From Cyathus striatus (taxonomy: Eukaryota > Basidiomycota > Agaricomycetes > Agaricales > Nidulariaceae): DNA of 64,000 bases. Positions 24,725 to 35,039 of the stretch are shown here, in pieces. The translations under genes and the position numbers were made by a program. Location of the stretch: assembly GCA_025738555.1 (NCBI GenBank), contig JAOVFP010000006.1, positions 2,170,001-2,234,000 of the forward strand. The letters are read 5' to 3'. A model generated the notes under the pieces. The model ran no database searches and was not told the DNA's origin. It saw only the letters and a program-made list of their open reading frames with translations. The number at the start of each line of letters is the position of its first letter. Within the stretch, counting starts at the first letter, position 1.

Positions 24725-25131
24725 CTACTTTTCGCCTCGAATTCCACTATCGATTTCTTCTACGCTGATGTTGCAAACATGACCCTTACTAAGGCCACTC
24801 TCTCTCATACCCTTCAAAATTTCTCCTTGTGTAGTTTCTGCGGTGACCTCGAGGGATCCGACTTTGACAACTTGGCCATCCTTCAACCGCTTCTTCAAGC
24901 ATAAACTCCAAATCTTTTTCGCTGGGATGGATTGTCCCTCCGCAAAAAAGCCAGACTCTACGCCCTCCCACTTTATGGGGATGTTGAAGCCGCCAATCGT
25001 CGGTAGGTTTTTAAGACGCTCAGAATTCTTTGGTTCTAGTCCACACTTTATGACGGACGTGAAATCAACCTGTAATTCAAATTATTAATGAAATTCGGGA
25101 TATGATTGTGAAGAGCACTTACCGGAGTCAT
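24725..25131 (-). CDS. Small unknown protein, 117 aa
   Basis: Exon 1 (25131-25123) encodes only MTP; a 53-bp intron (GTAAGT..TTACAG, 25070-25122) leads to exon 2 (25069-24725), which continues VDFTSVIKCGL and ends IRGEK-stop. Every position is open and the splice signals are canonical, so it looks intact although it sits between decayed genes. No signal peptide, membrane helix, cysteine pattern or known domain is visible; the product is Lys/Glu/Gly-rich. Function unknown. Confidence 0.5.
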
Positions 25132-25444
25132 TTTCTTAGGGGTGTAATCCCTTCGAACAATGAGGGGCATAGGGGGTGGGGGGGATGAATAGTGCGCATA
25201 CCCGCGGCGACAGCCCCAGGCTTAGACGGCCGTCCGAAAGAGGGATGGTGATGATAAACAGTGAATACGAGGGCGTGAAGGGAGCGTGCGTAGAACATCT
25301 AGGTACTAGACTTCAGAGGACAGCATAGGGGTTAGCGGGGCGTAAGTACTTACATTTGGCATATGATGGTGGACTGAGAGAGAGTTGGGCTTTGGGGCCA
25401 ACTCGCATAATAAGGCGTCGGGCTCTGAGCCCCCGTAATTGTCC

Positions 25445-25520
25445 ATAAAACGTGTTGCCTTCCGCGGACTATTTCTACAAACGCGTCACCTTCCGCGGAC
25501 TATTTCCATAAAGGCGTCGA
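25445..25520. repeat. Short tandem direct repeat
   Basis: A unit CCTTCCGCGGACTATTTC followed by an AAA-containing stretch and CGCGTC occurs twice in tandem about 37 bp apart, with a partial third copy. It lies 0.3-0.4 kb upstream of the small unknown gene and contains CCGCGG palindromes; a regulatory role is only a possibility. Confidence 0.5.
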
Positions 25521-25970
25521 CTCCAGGCCCATGTAGGTGCTTAGCTGCATTGTATGTTCAGATAATTTGAGATTTTGTAGTCGGCAGCTTTGCCGGACGT
25601 CCATCGTCGCGGAAGAGAAGCACGTTCTCGGTTTGGAAATACAGAGGTTGATCGATCGAATAACATGGATGGCGTTGGGTAGCGTTGAGTTCAGCAAGTG
25701 GCACTGAGTGAGACAGGATGTCTCAGGCGCAGTTGAATTTTTGGCGAGTGCTGAGCGATTATTTCGCTGAGGTTTTGCATAGCGAATTATTCGCGAGAGT
25801 CCCGTCGGTCCGTGGTGTAAGATATGCTCCGAAGATTACAACTGAAAATCCGTGACACGTCGAGACATGACAGAAAGCCAGGTAGGGATTTGAGCCAATA
25901 TTAATAATCTACAAAAAAGGTTCCTGCGCCACTACTTATTGGACCTTACAGAGGTACTTAAGCTTTAGCT

Positions 25971-26590
25971 GGCCAGACAGGATCAACTCGTGATAGTGTA
26001 GCTCAATGTGGAAAGATTAACGACACCGTCCACCTAAACAGAGACAGTGGACAGATGATATGTAGACACAGGATTGATTCCGAGACGCAGCGGCTAGTAG
26101 TAGTCATACCACTAAGATAGGGATTCTTGTTCACTTAACCAGAGGAAATAACCGCAGTGGGGAGCGGAGTGACTCTCCTGCTGCACTGTCCATCGCGTCT
26201 TGTGCTCCGGGGCTGCAGGTGCAGGGTAGCAGCTTTTGTTCAACAACGTTCAGCCCTCGCGGGATTCTGATTCTGCACCTATTGCACAAGCATGGTTGAG
26301 TGATTGAAGAGTATGACAAGAAGCAGAAAGGAGAAAAAGACATACAGAAACACTATTTATCGGTGATTTTGAGGATAAGCTTTCCCTCATTTGATTTCCA
26401 TTTGACACAATATCTCTTCTAGCACTACAATGTCAGTTTTCCTCGTTCTACTCGAAAGAGATAAGAGAAAGGACCTGATGAAGCAAGCCTCAGCGGCATG
26501 CTGTTAGTCGTTGGGTGTAGACCATGGCGCATGGGGGTCCGTAACTAGTCGTATGGTTTGCGAGGATCGATCGTTGTCGACGGAGGCGAG
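25971..26590 (+). repeat. Direct repeat, copy 2 (~0.6 kb)
   Basis: Partner of 21180-21791, in the same orientation. The right end is followed within 20 bp by a TATA-like word (CTTATATAAT), which may have served as promoter of the decayed PAS-domain gene downstream. Confidence 0.8.
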
Positions 26591-26649
26591 TTCCGCTATG
26601 CTTATATAATCCCGCAATCGTTACGCCGACTCAACGCACTTCTCTACCT

Positions 26650-28845
26650 ATTCATTGCAGCGCAAGCGCTCTGCGCAACAAATTTCTCCGCCCTGCATCC
26701 TTACCGTCCTGCTTCTCATGCCCACTTCTGCCCCGCGACAACCACCACCTTCTGCATCGTGTCGTGTTATGTATCCCATCTCAACCACTGCTACTGCCAT
26801 CACCACTTCCATACCCTCCTCTTCACTCTCTCCGCCCTTCTCTCTCTTCGTGTCCAACCCTCCCTTCCACAGGAGGCAACCGCCCGGCGCCTTGGGTTTC
26901 TCTCCAGAAACAGCCCTCTCTCCCATTCCTCTCCAGCCCCAAGCAAGCGCTTCATACATTCAAGGCTCCGGCTCCAATACCGTATCAATACCTTTCGTCC
27001 ATCGCCATGTCGCTCGCAGGCTGAAGGCCTCAAAGGGCCGATTGCGATAAAGAACTCTGGTGCATATAACTGCTTTCTTCGAAGACCAACTCAGGGATGC
27101 CCATCGCGAGACAGAGCGCGACGTAAGGGATTGAGGGTGCGAAAGAGACAGGGATACCGACCGCGACCGCCGCGATTCCTTCCATGCTGATGTCGAACCT
27201 CTCAGAGTACCCTTCGTCTTTCTCCTGCAGAGCTTGGCTTCGCTATTCAAGTCGAAGAATCCTCATCAGATGGTGGCTATGGAGTAGGGGTTGAATATGG
27301 TCAACCATTCTCGACAACGTGCGTACTGCCCAGACGAAGACCGTCCGAGGACGGCTCCCACTCTCACTCATTCGTACTCATATTCTGGTCTTTATACAGC
27401 TCTTTCCGCCTCTCTCCGTCGACGGAATACCGCTCCATGGGACGAGCTCCTCAGCAACGCACTTTCCTCTAATACTCCCGCCGCTTCCGGCCCAACGTCA
27501 TCAACCATTATGCTTCCCGATGCTCCCATCGCTTGTAACCCTTTTCTGAAGCAATGCCGGCATCCTAGTCGGCCGATGATGGTGCTTCATCGCAACGTCT
27601 GTCAAGAACTATTCACATTCCCGCCCGACCAACCCGTTCACGACAATCATCTCGTTCCACCTCACACCCACTTCCTCGCACACCAACTTTTCCGAATATA
27701 TAAGCAACCCCAATCGCCGCTCCTCTCGTATTCTTGTTCGTGATCCTGTTGATCCAGTGACAACTCTACGATATTATTGACGTGGCTACCGATGTCATCG
27801 ATATGTCGGTCGCGCAGCTAACCGCTAGCCCCAATGTTTGTGAATCTCTGGTACAGCGTGTTCAGGACATTGGCAAGGCCTGGGACGAGCATTCAGAGTG
27901 GCATGGCCGCAACTGGTACATTCAAGCTCTTCTCGCGTTTGCAAGTCTTGATCGTGTCGTCGAATGCTGGGAGGCAGAAAAACAACTCTGGAACTTTGAC
28001 GAGAATAAAGATGAACGGGACGAGCCTTTGATGTTTGTCACGAAACCGGCTGAAGATGCCTCACATCGAGTCATTTTACAAGCAACTCGAACGCGAGCTA
28101 GAGAGCTTTAAACTCGATTATGACGCTGAGAACCAGCTTCGATTGGCGAGACCGCCCAGCCACGGTTACAGATCTCGCGATGAGCAACCCAAGAATCTTA
28201 CCCCAGCTCCAGGACCATTCAAGGAGCAAAAACATGTTCACAGTTCCTTAACCAAGCATATGGATAGCGCCGAATCTGCCTGTGTATTAGCCACCGAACG
28301 ATTACGATTGCAGGCGGAAACTGCTCAAAATCAGAATATTGTTATAGAACTTAGTTTGGACAGAGATCATTTCATTCGGATAATCACGCACGGCGAGGCA
28401 CCGTCGGGCAGGCCCCAAGTTTTATATATATTAAATTTTTATTAATGACATGTCAGAATGGATCCGGAGGAGTTGGCGGGAACGCGGATATCCTATCTTC
28501 TTTCACCTGCTGATCATGGTGTGTTAAGAGAAGCCAGCCAGCGCCTTCAGGATGACGATTCCCATGTTGTTGAAGTTTGATTCCACTCTTAGATCGAACC
28601 TAGCATTGAACGCGGTCCTTCCGCAGGGACCTTATATCAGCAAATGGAAGGCAAAGATATGTTGATCATTGATCGAGAGGATGGTCAGCCTTTGCAGACT
28701 ACGTGGGTCGTCAAACCGATTGCACCTCCTCGTTATGAGTATGATGCTCCCACTATTACGTTGGAAGAGAATGATGCTACTCCAGATGGCAGAACCGGCC
28801 TCGACTATTCGTTCGACTTTTGGCGAAAGGACGGACGCTGAACCG
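26650..28845 (+). pseudogene. Decayed PAS-domain protein (possibly Rim15/Cek1-type kinase N-terminus)
   Basis: Several segments in different frames follow one another in order: a helical segment with EDQLRDAHRETERDV (27.05 kb) broken by a stop, a segment VQRVQDIGKAWDEHSEW (27.83 kb), a helical segment KQLERELESFKLDYDAE in another frame (28.08 kb), then a PAS-like core DPEELAGTRISYLL plus ADHGVLREASQRL (28.46 kb) and MEGKDMLIIDREDGQP followed by VVKPIAPPRYE (28.7 kb). The last two resemble the PAS region of basidiomycete Rim15/Cek1-like AGC kinases. No kinase domain follows. Stops and frame changes mark it as a relic; the kinase link is from memory and uncertain. Confidence 0.45.
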
Positions 28846-29355
28846 ATGACCCCTTTCCCCTTCAATCAGCCTATCAACACAGTGCCCATCCCATGTCATA
28901 TTTACGAGTACCAAATCTCACCATAGAATCTATTACAGTTCGTGCTCGTCACTGTTCAGGCTCATCTCAAGCTCTGACCTTCTGTGCAGGCACGATAGAG
29001 TAAATATCTTACAGCATTCAGCATATAGTTGGGTATTCTGGTCCCATTATGGGCGAGGGCACCAATTTTGCGACGTGGTCAACTAGTTTCAATGGAAAGG
29101 CTAATGCTCGATAAGTCCCAACATTACACTGCACAGGAGCTTACAAAGTTGCATCGATCACATATTATAAATGGTGCAATGGCGAATATACCTCTTCACT
29201 TCGAGGATAGCATATCGACCAGCTCATTTTCATCGGACCTGCTGAGAAGACCTGCTTTTCGCTGGGATTGTTAATGAATGCCTCTTCATCTCGCCACTGA
29301 AGCCCTTGCTCGTGCCGACATTGCCATTTCCATTCTACTTACGTAGACCTCAGCT

Positions 29356-30298
29356 ATGTCTCAGAACAGCAACACGTCAGCAGTCGTACCCGCAGACACT
29401 GTGCTCCCACCCTATCCGAGCGCAACTATTAGTTATGCCAATCTCATCGAATCACAGTTTTACGCACGAGTGTATACTGCATTGAAACTGCCGCATCTTT
29501 CATATGTTCCACTTGTCCTAGATGCGATGGGTCCGCAAGCTCTATACGCAAGACAGATTTTCGAAGAGCGCGAACATCGGATGGCCAACCTATCAGAATC
29601 AAGTCCCACAGACGATGGACTTCCTCCCTATCCGAATGCAACCATTAATTACGCCAATCTCACCGAACCCCAGTTTTACGCTCGAGTGAGGACTGCGTTC
29701 AGATTTCCAGATGTTACGCTTGTCCCTCAATTTATTGAAGCTATGGGTGCGCAGGCTCCATATGCAAGACAACGCTTGGAAGAGTATGAACATGAGGAGG
29801 CTCTCCGATCAGAAAATGCAATGCTCATTGTATGTACTGCATCATATGCGTTAAGACTATTTAAATGAGTTATGGTAGAGGGAACCGAGAGTGGGCGAGG
29901 AAGTTTATTATTACAGGTTGCAAGAAAACGTTACGATACGCGTTTGGCGCGGGGATCTATCTCAAAACCAAGCTTTCAACCTGGGATTTGTGTTAACAGA
30001 CAACATTACACGAACCATACAGAAGCCCACCAACATTAGGCTTATTGCGCGCGAAATGGGGCGCGAAATAACTTCCATCGAGTATGGATTGTCTGAGGCC
30101 TTGCGCTTGAATCCAAGCCTGCGGCAATTTCAGGTGGAATTACCAAGTGACATTAGTAGACTCGTCCGTGGGCGCGAGACGTTTTTCGTGCCAGAGGGTG
30201 TTACAGTTGATGTTTTTCAAGATGGATACCCTAAGGTTACAGTCCTCTTACCAAGAAATCCAGAAAATTATGCACCTTGCATGATGCTTCGCATGTAA
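29356..30298 (+). CDS. Unknown protein with two internal repeats
   Basis: Exon 1 (29356-29829) and exon 2 (29879-30298) are joined by a 49-bp intron (GTATGT..GGTAG) in frame. The N-terminal half holds two tandem copies of a ~75-residue unit: PPYPxATIxYANL, then QFYARV, then AMGxQAxYARQ and EExEH. The C-terminal part (VYYYRLQENVTIRVW onward) is unrelated and looks like a beta-rich domain. No signal peptide or known motif is visible. The gene lies 302 bp upstream of RPN9 on the same strand. Function unknown; the intact frame and good splice sites support a real gene. Confidence 0.55.
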
Positions 30299-30600
30299 TT
30301 AATACTACTCTTAGTGTTATTTCCAAGTTGTTTCCGTCCGAGCTTTGCGAATGCGAGTTACGAATCCGATTTGGTTTCAATTCAATTTCAGCTCTTCATC
30401 GTGTGTGTACATATTTGATAGTCATGGAATTGCCAATCACAGCCACATTTTGGACGACGCGTCCTCATTCACGTCCCTCATTGAAGTCTTGAGGCTAGCG
30501 TTCCCTGTTCACTTTTTGGCCCCCCTTTATATTCTCTTCCCAGACTGGTTTTAATAAGAATTCAACTCTTACTGTATCACAGTCAGAACTTTCAAGCAAA

Positions 30601-33600
30601 ATGTCATCAGGATCATCGTCAACTGCAATGGACAAACCACCCAAACTTGTTCTCGACGAATTTATAGCCGCCGCGCTCTTAAATACACCTGCAGAGCTCC
30701 ATCATTTCTTTGAAAGCTTCAGGACATTATATACCAAGAAGTTTGCTGAGTTTCCTTGCATCCACGAGAAATAGCCATGCTGATGAAGTGAAATCATGCA
30801 GATTATGGCATCAGTTAACGCAGAAGCTGTTCCAGTTCTACGACCACCCTCTCGCAGCACCATATGCAGTCGATGTATTCATACGATTTGTTACCGACTT
30901 TGAAACAAAGATAAACCAGCTTCGTCTAGTCGAGCTGGGTGTGAAAGCAGCGAAAGAGATTGACAGTGCGTTTTCATTACCCTTTCCCTCAGCTCCGCAT
31001 CTAACCCTTACCACCTGCCGATTCCCTTACTTATAGACCCACAAACACACTTGACCTTCCTGACTTCCATTCTATCTCGCCTGAACACTGAAAAGTCCCC
31101 CGAAGCACATGTCCTCCTTCTTTCTTCGATTGCGCACGCGAAGCTCTTGTATGGAGATTTGGAGGGGACAAAGACGGATATGGACACCGCGTTAGGGATT
31201 TTGGATAATCTGGAGAGCGTGGAAGGAAGTGTGAATGCAGCGTACTACGGCGTTGCTGCCGATTACTACAAGGTGCGTAGGTTTATAAGCAGAGGATGAG
31301 ATGGAACGTATTTCAGACCTATGATCTGTCTTCCAATCAATTCTCTTGCTTATGGTGGCCTCCGTACTTCATGCAATCACTACTGACATTTCATTGACAG
31401 GCAAAGGCTGAGTATGCTCCATACTACCGCAACTCGCTTCTTTACCTCGCATGCGTTGACGTTGAGAAAGACTTGTCCCCCAATGAGCGTCTGATCCGCG
31501 CACACGATCTCAGTATTAGCGCATTCCTTGCAGACACCATCTATAACTTTGGTGAACTGGTATGTTTTCGCGTAATGATGTTTCTCATGACGCTGACGAC
31601 ATGTCATAGTTAATGCACCCGATTCTGGGCACACTCGACGGAACGGATCATGAATGGATCAAGAAGCTACTGTTCACGTTCAATGAGGGTAGCATCGGAA
31701 AGTTCGAGGCTTTAGCACCAATTTTCCCTAAGGAGGTTCGTGTGCTCTGGGTCTTTGCTTCGTACTTGGAGCGCTAATGCAAGTTGCAGCCTATTCTGCA
31801 AGAAAACTACGCCTTCCTCAGGCAAAAGATTGTCTTATGGCCCTCATCGAGAGCGTGTTCAAGCGTCCCGCTGGCGAACGCACGATGTCTTTCCAAACTA
31901 TCGCGGAGGAGACGCGACTCCCCGTGGATGAGGTCGAGCACCTTGTGATGAAAGCTTTAAGGTGGGTTTCCCGTGCATTTTCATTATTTTACTTTCGAGA
32001 TGCGGATGGGCGTCTATTCTCAATTGACGCGTGTCTTCGGGTGATTAAGTATCCAGAGTAACATGCTTTTGCGTGTAGTCGCGTCCCATGACACTTTCTA
32101 TTCCATTTATTCTCTATTCGGTCATTTCCTCTCTCTCTATGTTTATTCTTTCACTTTCGTTTTTTGCTTCTGTTTCAAAAAATGCCTCGCCAAAGCCCCT
32201 TGCTGTCAATCATGCATCTACGCAAGCCAGGTGTAATTGGTGTGGTGTATTAATGCGTTCGCAATTTGGATTTCACAATTCTTCTATCTCGCTGCATTAC
32301 TCCTTTCTGCGAAAGCCCCCTTTCTATCGAATGACGCTGTCCAACATATCATCCGTTGGCTGTGCCTCTATTCTTATGATTCCCCCATTGCGATATATTT
32401 CACCACTTATCATGTCGACGCGGTGCCATCCTCCGGGTATCCTCATTCCCGCCTTTCGTCCCCACTTCACAATTGTCACCCGAGGTAACCCCTTGTGGAT
32501 TGGCGTCGAACACACTAATGTCTCTATACCTCTCGGTGGCGCTGATCGTTTATGTTTCAACCTTGACTATGTTGAGGTTATATGTCTTCTCCCGATCGAC
32601 AGCTATGATAAACGCACGGATCTGGTTTCCGTACTACCTTTTTCTTGCTAAAGGCTTTTACCTCTGCTGTGGCTACTATATGGTAGACTGCGCTGCGGTC
32701 CTTTCGCTCCGTACCTACCTCTATCACACCAGCGTTGCGGCCCTTTCGACGCTTCTTTAGAAAAGAGGTACGGAATGATAGGATCGCATTGGTTGCAACC
32801 TTATTGCTGGCTGGAATGATTGCTTCGATGTTTCTGACACTGGCGAGACACGATTGGGGGTTCATACGCCTGCCTTTGCTGCGGCGATTGACCCCCTACT
32901 TTCGTATGTTTTATCTCGCCAGTGCTACGTTCTGCGGGGAACATCTTGACGTTTGCACTTTCACTCTTCGACCTCGTATCCGCCGTATGGTTGGAATTGT
33001 TCATTCATTTCCAGTCATACCTGGTGTCACGTCTTCATTTCTCATTGCAATCGGCGTATGTTACTCCCTACAGCCGGTAGCGTTCCTCTGAATTACTAAT
33101 TCTCTCTATCGTTCACTCTGCTTCGTCATTCCCTCGTTGCAGCATTCCAGAGTATACACACTCCGAAATGAAATCGCCCCCAATCTACCTTTCGCGCCGT
33201 ATCCTATCTTGCTCACCCTCCCTAATTCTTCTCACTTGGTGGGGGGATCTCATCTGTATCGCTAAGCACGTTCGCTGGTGGACCTTATCCCTACTTGCCC
33301 GATATATCTGTGCACTAGGTTAATTGGGACCAGGTGGCTTTAGATGGAAGGCGATAGGATCGTGGAGATCCACGGTTACTTTGCTGGTCCGTTGTTTAAT
33401 GCGAGCGTGGGGTGAGAGTAGAGATCCTCCTTTGGCGGCGATGGCATATTTTTCGCGTATGGGGATGGGTGATTCCTCGCGCCTTGCAGGTGTATCACTG
33501 TGGGCTCCCCCATTTTCCCCGGTGTTTCCCTGGTCACAGAGGGGGCGAGTAGCGATGTCGAGAGGCGATGAGGAGCGATGGGTGATTATCCTGCGATAAT

Positions 33601-34279
33601 CCTTCACCAGAAGCCGGACACGCTGCGGATGAGTTTGATCTGGTGGCTCTCCCGCGAAGCTTGTGTACCACTGCTCTGGGGATGGGAGGACGGTTGGGTG
33701 TGGTATGTTTTGTTTGGGACGGACACCGCCGGAAGGCAACTGCGGAGATATGGCCCCGTCGCTTCGGTTTATTGCGGGGAGCTATTTTTGTTAGAGACCA
33801 GCAGAGAGGTCCCTTCTGTCGCTCGCGTGGCTTTGAGTTCGGTTATTTCACATTCTCATTTCGTTATATTATTTCATTCTCGTTCTATTTTCTTCTACTT
33901 TACGGTTTCTCGATTTCGGAATCGGTTTCTATCCTTGCATGATTTCACTCTTTCACGCCGGACCGGGGGATGCGCGCCATCGTCATCGTTCGATGTGTGC
34001 CCGTTGTCTTCCTGGCTCTTCTCGAATTCATTTCCGCCTTTATCCGCCTCATTACCTCCTTGCATGGCATGGTGCTGACATTATGTTTTGTGTGTTTGCA
34101 GCCTCAAGCTCATCCGTGGTTCGCTGGACCAGGTAGACCAGAAGGCGAGTATCACGTGGGTGCAGCCGCGCGTGCTGTCCCGAGAGCAGATTGGTGGGAT
34201 TGCGTCGAGGCTGGAGGAGTGGATTGGGAAGCTGAACAAGGTTGAGCAGCGGATTGCGCCTGAGGTTGCGAGTGTGTAG
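30601..34279 (+). CDS. RPN9: 26S proteasome regulatory subunit Rpn9 (frame broken in exon 6)
   Basis: Seven exons (30601-30740, 30802-30965, 31037-31272, 31401-31559, 31610-31735, 31790-31961, 34102-34279) give a PSMD13/Rpn9-like protein of the proteasome lid. Typical blocks are KLWHQLTQKLFQF, a VKAAKEI helix, GVAADYYKAKAEYAPYYRN, MHPILGTL, the PCI region MSFQTIAEETRLPVDEVEHL and the C-terminal VQPRVLSREQI. The exons sum to 1175 nt, one short of 392 codons. In exon 6 the frame runs through FLRQKI but the expected continuation CLMALIESVF is in the next frame, so one base is missing near 31829-31833. The last intron is 2140 bp against 50-128 bp for the others. Either a real lesion or an assembly error. 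Confidence 0.85.
31962..34101 (+). other. Unusually long RPN9 intron (2.14 kb)
   Basis: Donor AG|GTGGGT and acceptor TTTGCAG fit, and splicing restores the Rpn9 C-terminus in phase. The interior contains open frames of up to 187 codons with hydrophobic stretches (32.2-33.1 kb) that shift frame repeatedly; this may be a decayed membrane-protein gene or transposon-derived DNA. No terminal repeats or target duplication were recognised. Confidence 0.5.
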
Positions 34280-35039
34280 AGTGTAGATTGTACAAAGTAG
34301 TAGAATGGATATATTTTTGATTTGATGCAGTGCGGGCGTATGACCTGATTTGGTAATAGCAGGTAGCAATGATTATGTGTTGCCCTGTCCTGGTCTTTTG
34401 GCTTGCTGCTTATTTCTTTCATCTCCTTTTCTTTGTTTCTGCTCGTCCTCGCCTCAAAGTCGACCACTGATTGAAGCAGATAATCAGCGAGCAGCCTAAC
34501 AAACTCTGGCCCCGCGCACGCTCTGTTTCCGAGTCAGCATCGAGAGTCTGCCTGCTGGAAACAACGTGGTGTCACAACAGCTGCCTCGCGCCAGTCCTCT
34601 TTATCCATATTCTGATTCGTATTATTATCAAGCTCCTCTGCAAAAAAAAACATATTTGTTTTCTCTCTTCACGGATTGCGTGGCCAGTTTCTTCACAGCT
34701 GCCAGTCTTGTTCCTTCACATCCCCCTTTCTGAACAGGGTCACATACAAATTACGCCCGAGTCCTCTGCATTTCCTTAGGGTCCTATTGGTCCTCTTTCC
34801 CCCCAACTCCGTACTCCCACTCACAAGTCTGTGTTTCATTCACGACAGGCTGTCCCTTTGTTAAGGGTTCTTCAGGCTCTGCTGCTAGCAAGCCAATTTC
34901 GTTCGACAACCTTCAAGGCTTCATTCCTACCTTCGCTGTCGAGCTATTCTATATCTATCCACTATCCTATCCTATTACCACTGCTCCCCTGTGAGCAATT
35001 TACCAAAGCATACCTGTCTCAGCATACAACCAAATCATC
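34280..35039. other. Intergenic / 5' leader of telobox gene
   Basis: No gene supported. The last 150 bp before the start codon are C/T-rich, as is common for fungal 5' leaders. Confidence 0.4.

Noticed and set aside
21180..26590. Reading the two 0.6-kb direct repeats as LTRs of one retrotransposon
   Set aside because: No TG..CA ends, no gag-pol between them, and interior contains host-type genes; only the direct-repeat relation is supported.
31777..32061. Separate gene starting at 31777 in RPN9
   Set aside because: Its first 20 codons are an out-of-frame reading of RPN9 exon 6; the rest is the true Rpn9 frame after the missing base.
32088..33091. Membrane-protein gene inside the RPN9 intron
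   Set aside because: Hydrophobic stretches occur in several frames, but no consistent splice model or family match could be built.
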